A program made the translations under genes and the position numbers. From contig NZ_FOET01000001.1 in assembly GCF_900110735.1 (NCBI RefSeq), forward strand, positions 1,039,666-1,103,665: 64,000 bases of DNA. The letters run 5' to 3'. Shown in pieces: positions 39,813-48,543 of this stretch (position 1 is the first letter of the stretch; each line of letters opens with the position of its first letter). The stretch is from Streptomyces radiopugnans. GTDB taxonomy: Bacteria > Actinomycetota > Actinomycetes > Streptomycetales > Streptomycetaceae. Under the pieces are notes generated by a model. That model was not told where the DNA came from. It searched no databases and saw nothing but the letters and a program-made list of their open reading frames with translations.

Positions 39813-41213
39813 TCACACACCCCGGCTGACTGAGCTCATGTTGAAGTCCGGCACGCGCAGGGCGGGCATCGCCGCCCGCGTGAACCAGTCCGACCACTCG
39901 CGCGGCAGGGTGCGCTCGGTCCGGCCCGCCTCGGTGGCCCTGGACAGCAGGTCGACCGGCGACTCGTTGAAGCGGAAGTTGTTCACCGCACCCGTGACCT
40001 CGCCGTTCTCCACCAGGTAGACGCCGTCGCGGGTCAGCCCCGTCAGCAGCAGCGTCGCCGGGTCCACCTCACGGATGTACCACAGGCAGGTCAGCAGCAG
40101 GGCCGGGCCGTCGTGCCCGGAGCCGGTGACCATCTCCTCCAGCGACGCGGTGCCGCCCGCGTCCAGGACCAGGTTGTCGATCCCGGGCGCCACCGGCAGG
40201 CCCGTCAGCTCCGCCGAGTGCCGGGTGGTCAGCAGGTGGCGCAGCTCGCCGTCGCGCATCCAGTCGGTGGCGCGCAGCGGCAGGCCGTTGTCGAAGACCG
40301 AGGCGTCGTCGCCGGAGGAGTGCGCGATCACGAACGGCGACGCCTCCAGGCCGGGAGCGCCCGGATCGCTGTAGAGCCTCAGCGGCAGCTCCGACAGCCG
40401 CTCGCCCACCCGGGTGCCGCCGCCGGGCCTGCTGAACACCGTGCGCCCCTCGGCGGCGTCGCGTCCCGCCGACGACCACATCTGGTAGATCAGCAGGTCA
40501 GCCACGGCACTGGGCGGCAGCAGCGTCTCGTACCGCCCGGCCTCCAGCTCCACCTGCCGCCCGGCCCACTCCAGCCGCCGCGCCAGCTCCGCGTCCAGCG
40601 CCCGGGGGTCGACGTCGGCGAAGTCGCGGGTGGCCCGCCCCGCCCACGCCGACCGGGTGCGGTCGGGGGACTTGGCGTTGATCTCCAGGGTGCCGGTGGG
40701 CTGGTCGTGGCGCAGCCGCAGCCCGGTGGAGGTCCCCAGGTAGGTGGAGACCATCTGGTGGTTGGCGAAGCCGTACAGCTCCCGGCCCTCGGAGCGGGCC
40801 CGCGCGAAGGACTCGCCCAGCGCCGGGGCGAAGGAGTCGAACACCGAAGAGGAGGTCTCGGCAGGGGCGTCGGTGAAGTCGGCGGAGACGGGCACGCCCT
40901 CCACCAGCGGCCGGGCGTCCTCGGCCGGACCCGCCGTGCGCGCGGCCTCCTCCGCGGCCCGCACCAGCGGCTCGATGTCGTCGTCGGTGACGGCCGAGCG
41001 GGAGACCACCCCCGACGCCGTCCCCTCGGAGCCGTCGACGGTCGCGACGACGGTGAGGGTGCGGCCGCGGGTGACGCCGTTGGTGGTCAGCGTGTTGCCC
41101 GCCCACCGCAGGTTGGCGGTCGACTCCTCGTCGGCGAGGACCACGCAGCCGTCGGCCCGGGACAGCGCCAGGGCGCGCTCGACGACCTCGTGGGGGGCGG
41201 GGGACTTCGTCAT
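39813..41213 (-). CDS. TldE/PmbA-family metallopeptidase subunit
   Basis: A 466-residue protein of the U62 peptidase family. It has VVATVDGSEGTASGVVSRSA, FANHQMVSTYLGTSTGLRLR, VEINAK-like GTLEINAKSPDRTRSA and LLLTGLTRDGVYLVENGEVT, as in TldE partners. The HExxxH motif is missing, as expected for the non-catalytic subunit. TldD/TldE heterodimers cleave unfolded peptides and mature RiPP precursors such as microcin B17. The ATG at 41213 overlaps the tldD stop (ATGA). No RiPP gene is nearby. Confidence 0.88.
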   Translation of the reverse strand: MTKSPAPHEVVERALALSRADGCVVLADEESTANLRWAGNTLTTNGVTRGRTLTVVATVDGSEGTASGVVSRSAVTDDDIEPLVRAAEEAARTAGPAEDARPLVEGVPVSADFTDAPAETSSSVFDSFAPALGESFARARSEGRELYGFANHQMVSTYLGTSTGLRLRHDQPTGTLEINAKSPDRTRSAWAGRATRDFADVDPRALDAELARRLEWAGRQVELEAGRYETLLPPSAVADLLIYQMWSSAGRDAAEGRTVFSRPGGGTRVGERLSELPLRLYSDPGAPGLEASPFVIAHSSGDDASVFDNGLPLRATDWMRDGELRHLLTTRHSAELTGLPVAPGIDNLVLDAGGTASLEEMVTGSGHDGPALLLTCLWYIREVDPATLLLTGLTRDGVYLVENGEVTGAVNNFRFNESPVDLLSRATEAGRTERTLPREWSDWFTRAAMPALRVPDFNMSSVSRGV

Positions 41214-42775
41214 CGACCGGCCTCCTGGGCGGTGTTGAGGATGTTGACGCCGCGGAAGAGCGCGGAGGGACAGCCGTGCGAGACGGAGGCGACCTGGCCC
41301 GGCTGGGCCTTGCCGCAGTTGAACGCGCCTCCGAGCACATACGTCTGCGGCCCGCCCACGGCCTCCATCGAGCCCCAGAAGTCGGTGGTGGTGGCCTGGT
41401 ATGCCACGTCGCGCAACTGCCCGGCGAGCCGTCCGTTCTCGATCCGGAAGAAACGCTGCCCGGTGAACTGGAAGTTGTAGCGCTGCATGTCGATCGACCA
41501 CGAGCGGTCGCCGACCACGTAGATCCCCCGGTCCACACGGGAGATCAGCTCCTCGGTGGACGGCCCGTCCGGATCGGGCCGGAGCGAGACGTTCGCCATG
41601 CGCTGCACGGGGACGCTGGAGGGGGAGTCGGCGTAGGCGCAGCCGTTGGAGCGGCCCAGCCCGGTCAGCTTCGCCATCCGCCGGTCGAGCTGGTAGCCGA
41701 CCAGGATCCCGTCCCTGACCAGATCCCAGGACTGCGCCTCGACGCCCTCGTCGTCGTAGCCGATGGTGGCCAGTCCGTGCTCGGCGGTGCGGTCGCCGGT
41801 GACGTTCATGACCGGCGAGCCGTACTTCAGCGTGCCCAGCAGGTCGGGCGTGGCGAAGGAGGTGCCCGCGTACGCCGCCTCGTAGCCCAGCGCCCGGTCC
41901 AGCTCGGTGGCGTGGCCGATCGACTCGTGGATCGTCAGCCACAGGTTCGAGGGGTCGACCACCAGGTCGTAGGAGCCCGGCTCCACGCTGGGCGAGCGCA
42001 TCTTCTCGGCCAGCAGCTCCGGGATGCGCGCCAGCTCCGCGTCCCAGTCCCAGCCGGTGCCGGTCATGTACTCCCAGCCCCGGCCGGCGGGCGGGGCCAG
42101 GGTCCGCATCGAGTCGAAGTCGCCGGAGTCGGTCACGGACACGGCCGTCAGCTCCGGGTGCAGACGGACGCGCTGCTGGGTGGTGACGGTACCGGCGGTG
42201 TCCGCGTAGAACTTGTTCTCCTGAACGGTCAGCAGCGAGGCGTCCGCGTGGGAGACGCCGTCCGCCCCCAGCAGCCGCTCGCTCCACCGGGCCAGCAGGG
42301 CGGTCTTCTCCGCGTCCGGCACGTCGAACGGGTTGACCTCGTAGGAGGAGACCCACGTCCGCTCGCCGTGCACCGGCTCGTCCGCCAGCTCCACCCGTCC
42401 GCCCATCGCCCACCGGTCCGCGGCGGAGGCGCTCCGCGCGGCCGCGCCGGCACCGGCCGCCTCGGCGACCCTCGCCGACAGCTTCGCCATCTCCACGGCC
42501 CGGCTCGCCACCTTCGCGGCGGCGTCCATCGTCAGATCCACCCCGGAGGCGAAACCCCACGCGCCGTTGTGCACCACGCGCACCGCGTATCCGGCGTCGG
42601 TGATGTCCGAGGACCCGGCCGGCTTCGCGTCGCGCAGCCGCCAGGAGGCGCTGCGGTTCCGCTCGAAACGGAAGTCGGCGTGCTCGGCCCCCAGGGCCCG
42701 GGCCCGCGCGAGCGCCGCGTCGGCGAGCGCGCGCAGCGGCAGCGCCAGGAAGGACTCATCGATCTCGTGCACCAC
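41210..42775 (-). CDS. tldD: TldD-family metallopeptidase (catalytic subunit)
   Basis: A 521-residue peptidase. The metal-binding motif is HESIGH (283-288) in LWLTIHESIGHATELDRALG; further conserved blocks are DEGVEAQSWDLVRDGILVGY and GGPQTYVLGGAFNCGKAQPG with its Cys. The GTG at 42775 follows AAGGAGGAG on the minus strand. The next gene, the tldE-like subunit, overlaps by four bases, so the two should be produced in equal amounts. Confidence 0.92.
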   Translation of the reverse strand: MVHEIDESFLALPLRALADAALARARALGAEHADFRFERNRSASWRLRDAKPAGSSDITDAGYAVRVVHNGAWGFASGVDLTMDAAAKVASRAVEMAKLSARVAEAAGAGAAARSASAADRWAMGGRVELADEPVHGERTWVSSYEVNPFDVPDAEKTALLARWSERLLGADGVSHADASLLTVQENKFYADTAGTVTTQQRVRLHPELTAVSVTDSGDFDSMRTLAPPAGRGWEYMTGTGWDWDAELARIPELLAEKMRSPSVEPGSYDLVVDPSNLWLTIHESIGHATELDRALGYEAAYAGTSFATPDLLGTLKYGSPVMNVTGDRTAEHGLATIGYDDEGVEAQSWDLVRDGILVGYQLDRRMAKLTGLGRSNGCAYADSPSSVPVQRMANVSLRPDPDGPSTEELISRVDRGIYVVGDRSWSIDMQRYNFQFTGQRFFRIENGRLAGQLRDVAYQATTTDFWGSMEAVGGPQTYVLGGAFNCGKAQPGQVASVSHGCPSALFRGVNILNTAQEAGR

Positions 42776-42942
42776 TGACGCTCCTCCTTGTCGATGCATG
42801 ACCGCAGTGAACCATGCCCCACCGGCCGGCCGCGGCCGATAAACGACGGCCGCGGCACGCGGCCCTGCCTGACCCGGCCGGTGCGGGCCTACCCTGGCCG
42901 GTGAAGGGGCAGGGGGAGAGGGAGGCACCGGGGGAGGGGCGT

Positions 42943-43473
42943 ATGGGCGACGGGAACGGGAGCCGGCCGGACTTCCCGTGGGTGTGGCTGCTGCCGCAGC
43001 TCGCCGTACTGGCGGGACTGGTGGTCTGGGGCGCCGCGGTGTACCCCGGCCTGCCGGAGAGGGTGCCGCAGCACATCGGCCCCGGCGGGATCGACGCCTG
43101 GGCGGACAAGTCCGTCGCAGCGGTCTTCGTGCCCGTCCTGGTCTACGCCGGGACCGCCGCGGTGATGACCGCCGCCTCGGCGGCGGTGCTGCGGGTGCGC
43201 CCCGTGAACGAACTCGCCCCCGGCGAGCGGGCCTCCTCCCTGGTCAACCGCCCCTCCACCCGTGCCTCGGCGCTGCGGACGGCCAGGGCCACGCTCCAGC
43301 TGGGCTTCTGCATCGGCCTGTCGATCGCCGTGACGTGCACGGTGATGTGGCGCGCCGAACCGGACCCCCGCGCGCCCGCCTGGCTGCTTCCCGCGGTGCT
43401 CGCCCCGATCGCGCTCGGCCTGGTGCCCGTCCTGGCCGCGGCCGTCCGGGACCGCCGCGACCGGCGGAAGTGA
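42943..43473 (+). CDS. DUF1648-containing membrane protein
   Basis: A 176-residue protein with four hydrophobic helices (about 13-34, 58-80, 117-138, 148-168) and a loop PGLPERVPQHIGPGGIDAWA, the DUF1648 signature. The family is poorly understood; some members accompany sortases or gas-vesicle-type regulators. ATG at 42943 follows GGGGAGGGG. A GTG at 42901, five bases after TACCCT, is in frame and could give a 14-residue longer leaderless form. Confidence 0.85.
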   Translation: MGDGNGSRPDFPWVWLLPQLAVLAGLVVWGAAVYPGLPERVPQHIGPGGIDAWADKSVAAVFVPVLVYAGTAAVMTAASAAVLRVRPVNELAPGERASSLVNRPSTRASALRTARATLQLGFCIGLSIAVTCTVMWRAEPDPRAPAWLLPAVLAPIALGLVPVLAAAVRDRRDRRK

Positions 43474-43573
43474 CCCGGACTCCGGTGTGTTCCCGCGCCG
43501 CGCCGGGTACTCGCGGCCGGGCCGGCCCGCGGGCCGGCCGCCGGAACGCGAGAACCGCAGGGAGGAGCGCGCC

Positions 43574-43816
43574 GTGAGCGACTACTCAGGGCCCTACGAC
43601 GGCAGGCAGCACGACCCGTCCGAGATGAGGAGCGGTACGGACAAGGGGAGGAACGAGGGGGAGAAGGAGCGGCGCCCCGAAGGGCAGGAGCGGCCCGCGC
43701 GGACCGGACGCGAACGCTCCGGGGACGAGGGCGAGGGCGAGGAGGCCGGGGAGGGGGACCGGAGCCCGGACGCCGGTCCCGCCGTCACCGGACCGCCGCC
43801 GGCCCCGGAGAGCTGA
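43574..43816 (+). CDS. Small highly charged hypothetical protein
   Basis: An 80-residue protein of very low complexity: SDYSGPYDGRQHDP, then long runs of Glu, Arg, Gly and Lys. It has no hydrophobic segment and is probably disordered. GGGAGGAGCG just upstream of the GTG supports translation. Its third codon positions coincide with those of an antisense frame belonging to the frameshifted gene next door, so codon bias cannot tell which strand is coding. Moderate confidence. Confidence 0.5.
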   Translation: MSDYSGPYDGRQHDPSEMRSGTDKGRNEGEKERRPEGQERPARTGRERSGDEGEGEEAGEGDRSPDAGPAVTGPPPAPES

Positions 43817-44213
43817 TCGGGGGCCGGCTCCGCCACGAGGGAGAGCGTCTCACCGTCGACGTACCGTCCGCGCCCGTCGAACGCCTTCTCCGCCACCGCA
43901 CGGGCATCGGGCCCGTGCACCCGCTCGGCACCGGGGAAGGTGAAGAGGACGGGGGCGACATCGGCGATGTGCCCCACCGGTGCGTGCGGCCCCAGCCGGG
44001 AACGCGGTGACCGCACGACGGGCATGCAGAACTTCCGCACTTCCGCGACCACGGCGACATGGCGGTGTTCCCCCCGGTGATCTCCGCCCGGTGGCCGTCG
44101 GGCACCTCCATGCTCAGCGGAGTGCGGCACAGCGCATGGAAGCGGGCGCTGCCGGAGGGGACGTCCACGGCCGCCGGCCGTTCGAGCATCACTGTCGCGA
44201 TGCGCTTCCTCAC
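43594..44213 (-). pseudogene. Frameshifted gene of unknown function (G-run near 44080)
   Basis: Two minus-strand frames with strong G/C third-base bias join at a run of six G (in ACCGGGGGGAAC, about 44080). Upstream frame: ATVMLERPAAVDVPSGSARF to EVPDGHRAEITGG. Downstream frame: EHRHVAVVAEVRKFCMPVV, then VGHIADVAPVLFTFPG and VAEKAFDGRGRYVDGETLSL. Seven G would restore one frame. I do not recognise the product. The 3' end is uncertain because the downstream frame runs on antisense to the small charged gene; the last real residues may be near 43800. A sequencing error is possible. Confidence 0.5.
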
Positions 44214-44436
44214 GCTCTTGCACCATGCGCTACCCGGCGCAGTGGAGCGGAACGCTGTGTGATCACCCGATTCTCGTACGGTCGCCGCCGTACGGGCGCC
44301 GGAGCCGGGCGTACACGCTGGTCCGGGGCGGTTTTCTGTAGGGATCCCACAGGAGCCCGGCGAAGCCCCTGTCGGGGACCCGTTCCCCGGCGCGGGGGGC
44401 CGGACGATAGTTTCTTGCGGAGTACCTGCTCCCCAT

Positions 44437-44445
44437 GGAAGAGGG
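44437..44445 (+). promoter_or_regulatory. Ribosome binding site that supports the TTG start of fabG
   Basis: GGAAGAGGG ends seven bases before a TTG at 44453. This spacing is ideal, whereas the ATG at 44435 has only a weak, distant GGAG. It decides the start. Confidence 0.7.
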
Positions 44446-44452
44446 TGTTCCC

Positions 44453-45157
44453 TTGAGCCGCTCGGTTCTCGTCACCGGAGGCAACCGCGGCATCGGCCTG
44501 GCCATCGCCCGGGCGTTCGCCGACGCGGGCGACAAGGTCGCCGTCACCTACCGGTCGGGTGAGCCGCCGGAGGGTTTCTGCGCCGTCAAGTGCGACATCA
44601 ACGACGCCGAGCAGGTGGAGCAGGCCTACAAGGAGATCGAGGAGAGGCAGGGCCCGGTCGAGGTGCTGGTCGCCAACGCCGGTGTCACCCGGGACCAGTT
44701 GCTCCTGCGGATGTCCGAGGAGGACTTCACGTCCGTCCTGGAGACCAACCTCACCGGCACCTTCCGGGTCGTCAAGCGCGCCTGCCGGGGCATGCTCCGC
44801 GCGCGCAGGGGCCGCATCGTGCTGATCTCCTCCGTCGTCGGCCTGCTGGGCTCGGCGGGGCAGGCCAACTACGCCGCCTCCAAGGCCGGCCTGGTCGGCT
44901 TCGCCCGCTCGGTCGCCCGGGAGCTGGGCTCCCGCAACATCACCTGCAACGTGGTCGCGCCGGGCTTCGTGGACACCGACATGACGCGCGCGCTCACCGA
45001 CGAGCAGCGCGCGAAGATCGTCGAACAGGTCCCGCTGGGCCGCTACGCCCAGCCCGAGGAGGTCGCCTCCTCGGTGCGCTTCCTGGCCTCGGAGGAGGCC
45101 GCGTACATCACCGGAGCCGTCATTCCCGTGGACGGCGGATTGGGCATGGGTCACTGA
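44453..45157 (+). CDS. fabG: Beta-ketoacyl-ACP reductase FabG
   Basis: A 234-residue NADPH-dependent reductase of type II fatty acid synthesis. The cofactor motif TGGNRGIG is at 8-15, NAG at 75-77, and the catalytic Ser127, Tyr140 and Lys144 sit in LISSVVGLL and QANYAASKAGLVGF. The C-terminus, AVIPVDGGLGMGH, is typical of Streptomyces FabG. Start taken as TTG 44453 by the ribosome site; the ATG at 44435 would add six residues. It is followed five bases later by the enoyl reductase. A -10-like TAGTTT at about 44408 may be the promoter. Confidence 0.95.
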   Translation: MSRSVLVTGGNRGIGLAIARAFADAGDKVAVTYRSGEPPEGFCAVKCDINDAEQVEQAYKEIEERQGPVEVLVANAGVTRDQLLLRMSEEDFTSVLETNLTGTFRVVKRACRGMLRARRGRIVLISSVVGLLGSAGQANYAASKAGLVGFARSVARELGSRNITCNVVAPGFVDTDMTRALTDEQRAKIVEQVPLGRYAQPEEVASSVRFLASEEAAYITGAVIPVDGGLGMGH

Positions 45158-45162
45158 ACGTC

Positions 45163-45942
45163 ATGAGCGGACTTCTCGCCGGAAAGCGCATCCTCGTCAC
45201 CGGGGTGCTCACCGACTCCTCGATCGCCTTCCACGTCGCCCGGCTGGCGCAGGAGGAGGGCGCCGAGGTCGTCCTCACCGGTTTCGGGCGGCTGACGCTG
45301 GTGCAGCGCATCGCCAAGCGGCTTCCCAAGGAGGCCCCGGTGATCGAGCTGGACGTGCAGAACAGCGAGCACCTGGACACCCTGGCCGGCAAGGTCGCCG
45401 AGCACCTCGGCGAGGGCGTCGGACTGGACGGCGTCGTGCACTCCATCGGCTTCGCGCCGCAGGACGCGCTGGGCGGCAACTTCCTCAACACCGGCTGGGA
45501 GTCGGTCGCCACGGCCGTCGAGGTCTCGGCGTACTCCCTGAAGTCGCTGACCATGGCCCTGATGCCGCTGCTCGAGAAGCGCGGCGGCTCGGTCGTCGGC
45601 ATGGACTTCGACGCGCAGGTGGCCTGGCCCAAGTACGACTGGATGGGCGTGGCCAAGGCCGCACTGGAGTCCACCTCCCGCTACCTCGCCCGCGACCTGG
45701 GCCACAAGAACATCCGCTGCAACCTGGTGTCGGCCGGGCCCATCAAGTCCATGGCCGCCAAGTCCATCCCGGGCTTCGAGGAGCTGGCGGACGTGTGGAA
45801 CACCCGCGCCCCGATCGGCTGGGACCTCTCCGACCCCGAGCCCGCCGCGCGCGGCGTGGTCGCCCTGCTCTCGGACTGGTTCCCGAAGACGACCGGCGAG
45901 ATCGTGCACGTGGACGGCGGCGTCCACATGATGGGCGCGTAG
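45163..45942 (+). CDS. fabI: Enoyl-ACP reductase FabI (InhA-like)
   Basis: A 259-residue NADH-dependent enoyl-ACP reductase that completes each elongation cycle. The sequence resembles InhA: GKRILVTGVLTDSSIAFHVA near the N-terminus, VVHSIGFAPQDALGGNF, and the active-site pair Tyr158 and Lys165 in WPKYDWMGVAKAAL with the same spacing as InhA. IPGFEEL forms part of the substrate loop. It follows fabG by five bases, so the two reductases are co-expressed. It is the likely target of triclosan- or isoniazid-type inhibitors. Confidence 0.95.
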   Translation: MSGLLAGKRILVTGVLTDSSIAFHVARLAQEEGAEVVLTGFGRLTLVQRIAKRLPKEAPVIELDVQNSEHLDTLAGKVAEHLGEGVGLDGVVHSIGFAPQDALGGNFLNTGWESVATAVEVSAYSLKSLTMALMPLLEKRGGSVVGMDFDAQVAWPKYDWMGVAKAALESTSRYLARDLGHKNIRCNLVSAGPIKSMAAKSIPGFEELADVWNTRAPIGWDLSDPEPAARGVVALLSDWFPKTTGEIVHVDGGVHMMGA

Positions 45943-46066
45943 CGCGCCCGCGCTCGGAGGACCCCCGGGGCCGCCCCCGGTCCCGCGCCGGGACCGGGGG
46001 CGGCCCCGATGCGTGCCGCGGCGGGCCCCTGCGGGCGAGCGCCGGGGACAGGAGCCGGGGGCGGGG

Positions 46067-46747
46067 TCAGTCGCCGGTGCCGGAGCCGCGGCAGGTCCGG
46101 GCGTACGAGCCCGCCTCCCGCGCGGCCGTCTCCGCGTCGCGGGAGGCGATGGCGTCCACCAGCCGCCCGTGGTCCAGATACCCCTCCGAGCGCAACTCCT
46201 CGCCCACGTCGTTGCGGAGGAAGGTGCGCACGACGGTGCCGAGGTCCGCGTAGAGCGCGGTCAGCACCTCGTTGTGGGACGCCCTGACGATCGCCAGGTG
46301 CAGCGTGACGTCGGCCTCCACGAAGCGCTCCACCTCGCCCGTCTCCCAGGCCGCCTCGCGCCGGCGCAGCAGTGTCCGCAGCTGGCGCAGGTCCTGCTCG
46401 GTACGGCGGTGCGCGGCCAGCCGGGCGGCCTCGGCCTCCAGCACCGAGCGCAGCTCGGCCACGTCGCGCGGGTCGGCGTCCGCGAAACGGCGGTGCATCA
46501 CCCCGGCGAGTTCGCTGGTGGCCACCACGTAGGTGCCCGAGCCCTGCCGGATGTCCAGCAGCCCGTTGTGGGCGAGGGCCCGCACGGCCTCGCGCACGGT
46601 GTTGCGGGCCACCCCGAGCTGTTCGACCAGCTCGGGCTCGGTCGGGATGCGGGAGCCCACCGGCCACTCGCCGGAGGTGATCTGGTCGCGCAGGGCGTCG
46701 ATGACCTGGTCGGCCAGGGCGGAGCGGCGGGGCGAGGTCAGGGGCAT
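46067..46747 (-). CDS. GntR/FadR-family transcriptional regulator
   Basis: A 226-residue regulator. The winged HTH spans about 10-75 with IPTEPELVEQLGVARNTVRE and LLDIRQGSGTYVVATS. The C-terminal FCD ligand domain has LRSVLEAEAARLAAHRR and DVTLHLAIVRASHNEVLTAL; its Asp and His residues usually bind a metal that contacts an organic acid ligand. It is divergent from the MFS exporter, with a palindrome in the 115-base gap, so it probably controls that exporter. GGGAAG precedes the ATG. Confidence 0.92.
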   Translation of the reverse strand: MPLTSPRRSALADQVIDALRDQITSGEWPVGSRIPTEPELVEQLGVARNTVREAVRALAHNGLLDIRQGSGTYVVATSELAGVMHRRFADADPRDVAELRSVLEAEAARLAAHRRTEQDLRQLRTLLRRREAAWETGEVERFVEADVTLHLAIVRASHNEVLTALYADLGTVVRTFLRNDVGEELRSEGYLDHGRLVDAIASRDAETAAREAGSYARTCRGSGTGD

Positions 46748-46836
46748 GGCACTTCCCGGGTCGGCGGGGGCGGTGGGCATGGCGGGTACGGCGGGTACGG
46801 CGAGCGAGCGGTGAGGCGCATCAGGTGGCCTCGATT

Positions 46837-46856
46837 CATCCAATGATCCTATGATG
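46837..46856. promoter_or_regulatory. Imperfect palindrome, candidate operator of the GntR regulator
   Basis: CATCCAATGATCCTATGATG is a 20-base imperfect inverted repeat (12 of 20 positions match its reverse complement). It overlaps the -10 box TATGAT (46850-46855) of the MFS gene, so a bound repressor would block transcription. Confidence 0.5.
46850..46855 (+). promoter_or_regulatory. -10 element of the MFS gene
   Basis: TATGAT lies seven bases before the ATG at 46863. With no ribosome site in between, the transcript is likely leaderless. Confidence 0.55.
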
Positions 46857-46862
46857 CATGTC

Positions 46863-48167
46863 ATGGCTGACGATCCCGTGACCATCGACCGCCGGGCCGA
46901 AAGGGGGGACCCGGACAGGGTAGGCACCCGTACCGCCGCGGGCGCATCCCCGCGCGCGGTCGCGGACGCCTCCCCGTGGGCGCGGCGGCTGCTGGTCGCG
47001 GGCATCGTCCTGGCCGCCCTCAACCTGCGCCCCGCCATCACCGCGCTCGGCCCGCTCCTGGAGGAGGTCCGCGAAGCGCTGGCGATGAACGGCACCGTCG
47101 CCGGACTGCTGACCTCCGCGCCCGCCCTCTGCTTCGCCGTGTTCGGCGGCGCAGCGCCCCGGCTGGCCCGCCGCTGGGGCCCGGCGGCCGTCGTGCTCGC
47201 CGGGATGGCCGCCGTCACCGCCGGTCTGGCGCTGCGCCCCCTCGCCGGCGGAACGGCCTGGTTCCTGGCCGCCAGCGCACTGGCGCTGGCGGGCATCGCG
47301 GTCGGCAACGTCCTGATGCCCGTGGTCGTCAAACGCTGGTTCCCCGACCGGATCGGCCCGATGACCGGCCTGTACTCCATGGCGCTCTCCGTGGGCACCG
47401 CCGCGGCCGCCGCCCTCACCGTCCCGGCGGTCCAGGCGCTGGGCGGCGGCTGGCGCCTCGGGCTCGGGATGTGGGCGCTGCTCGGCGCCCTCGCCCTGGC
47501 GGCGTGGGTGCCGGTCGTACGCGGCGCCCGCACCCGCACCGCCGCGCCCGCCGGCCCCGGGGCCGGCGCGGACGCTCCCGGTACCGGAATCCGCATCACC
47601 CGCTCCGTCACCGCCTGGTCGCTCGGCGTCTTCTTCGGATTCCAGGCCACCGCCGCCTACGTCGTCATGGGATGGCTGCCGCAGATCTTCCGCGACGCCG
47701 GGGTCCCCGCCTCCACCGCCGGACTGCTGCTGGCGGTCACCATGGGGATGAGCATCCCCCTGTCCTACGTGCTGCCGCGGATCGCCGCCCGGCTCGGCCA
47801 CCAGGGCCCCCTCGTCGCCGTCCTGGCCTGCTGCGGACTGGGCGGATACGCCGGACTGTGGTTCGCCCCCGCGCAGGGAGCCTGGGCCTGGGCGCTGCTG
47901 CTGGGCGTCTCCAACTGCGCCTTCCCCCTCGTCCTCACCATGATCGGGATGCGCGCGAGGACCGGTGCCGGGGTCGCCAAGCTCTCCGCCTTCGCGCAGG
48001 GCACCGGCTACCTGATCGCCGTTCCCGGGCCGCTGCTGGTCGGAGCCCTCCACCAGCACACCGGGGGCTGGCACGCGCCCCTGGCCCTGATGGCCGTCCT
48101 GATGACCGCCCAGCTCGCGGTGGGCCTGGTGGCGGGCCGGGACCGATGCGTCGAGGACGGCGGCTGA
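46863..48167 (+). CDS. CynX/NimT-type MFS transporter
   Basis: A 434-residue exporter with twelve predicted helices. Family features include LVAGIVLAALNLRPAITALG near the N-terminus, GLYSMALSVGTAAAAALTVP, and WSLGVFFGFQATAAYVVMGW at the start of the second half. Members carry cyanate, nitroimidazoles or related small molecules; the substrate is unknown. The start is ambiguous (ATG at 46851, 46854 and 46863); 46863 fits a leaderless mRNA from TATGAT. It is probably repressed by the divergent GntR protein and is followed by a 38-residue partner. Confidence 0.92.
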   Translation: MADDPVTIDRRAERGDPDRVGTRTAAGASPRAVADASPWARRLLVAGIVLAALNLRPAITALGPLLEEVREALAMNGTVAGLLTSAPALCFAVFGGAAPRLARRWGPAAVVLAGMAAVTAGLALRPLAGGTAWFLAASALALAGIAVGNVLMPVVVKRWFPDRIGPMTGLYSMALSVGTAAAAALTVPAVQALGGGWRLGLGMWALLGALALAAWVPVVRGARTRTAAPAGPGAGADAPGTGIRITRSVTAWSLGVFFGFQATAAYVVMGWLPQIFRDAGVPASTAGLLLAVTMGMSIPLSYVLPRIAARLGHQGPLVAVLACCGLGGYAGLWFAPAQGAWAWALLLGVSNCAFPLVLTMIGMRARTGAGVAKLSAFAQGTGYLIAVPGPLLVGALHQHTGGWHAPLALMAVLMTAQLAVGLVAGRDRCVEDGG

Positions 48168-48183
48168 GTGCGACACTGGGCGC

Positions 48184-48300
48184 ATGCCAGTGCTCGAACC
48201 CCATCCGCCCAACGGCCAGAAGAAGCTGCTCCTCGTCCTCGGCGCGATGCTCGGCGTCACGATCGTGATCGGCGTCCTCGCCTCCGTCATCGCCCCCTAG
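48184..48300 (+). CDS. SGM_5486-family transporter-associated miniprotein
   Basis: A 38-residue protein: a polar N-terminus (MPVLEPHPPNGQKK) and one hydrophobic helix, LLLVLGAMLGVTIVIGVLAS, ending VIAP. It starts 16 bases after the MFS stop. Very similar miniproteins follow this transporter in other streptomycetes, suggesting an accessory subunit. GACACT six bases before the ATG may be a weak -10 box, giving a leaderless mRNA. Confidence 0.82.
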   Translation: MPVLEPHPPNGQKKLLLVLGAMLGVTIVIGVLASVIAP

Positions 48301-48350
48301 CCCGTCCCGCGGCCCCTCCGGTGCCCGCCACCGCCGGGGTGCCGAGACCG

Positions 48351-48409
48351 CCCGCCACGGCCCCGCGGCACGGCCCCGCGGCGTGGCCGTGGCGCGGGGC
48401 CGTGGCGGG
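48351..48409. terminator. Hairpin after the MFS operon
   Basis: CCCGCCACGGCCCCGCG (48351-48367) pairs perfectly with 48393-48409. The 25-base loop itself contains GCACGGCC/GGCCGTGG-type repeats. It follows the miniprotein stop by 50 bases. Confidence 0.65.
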
Positions 48410-48543
48410 GCGGGCCCCACCATCCCCTAGGGGGTCAGGCTCAGGGGGCAATGGGTGGATCGCCGGATGGGACGGCGGCCCCGCGGTCCGTAGCGTCGGA
48501 GCACACGCCCAGGACGCCACGGAAGACGACGGAGGCGAGCCCG

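Noticed and set aside
43980..44456. Plus-strand frame across the frameshifted gene and the fabG leader
   Set aside because: Third-base composition is poor, and the minus-strand frames show better bias and plausible protein.
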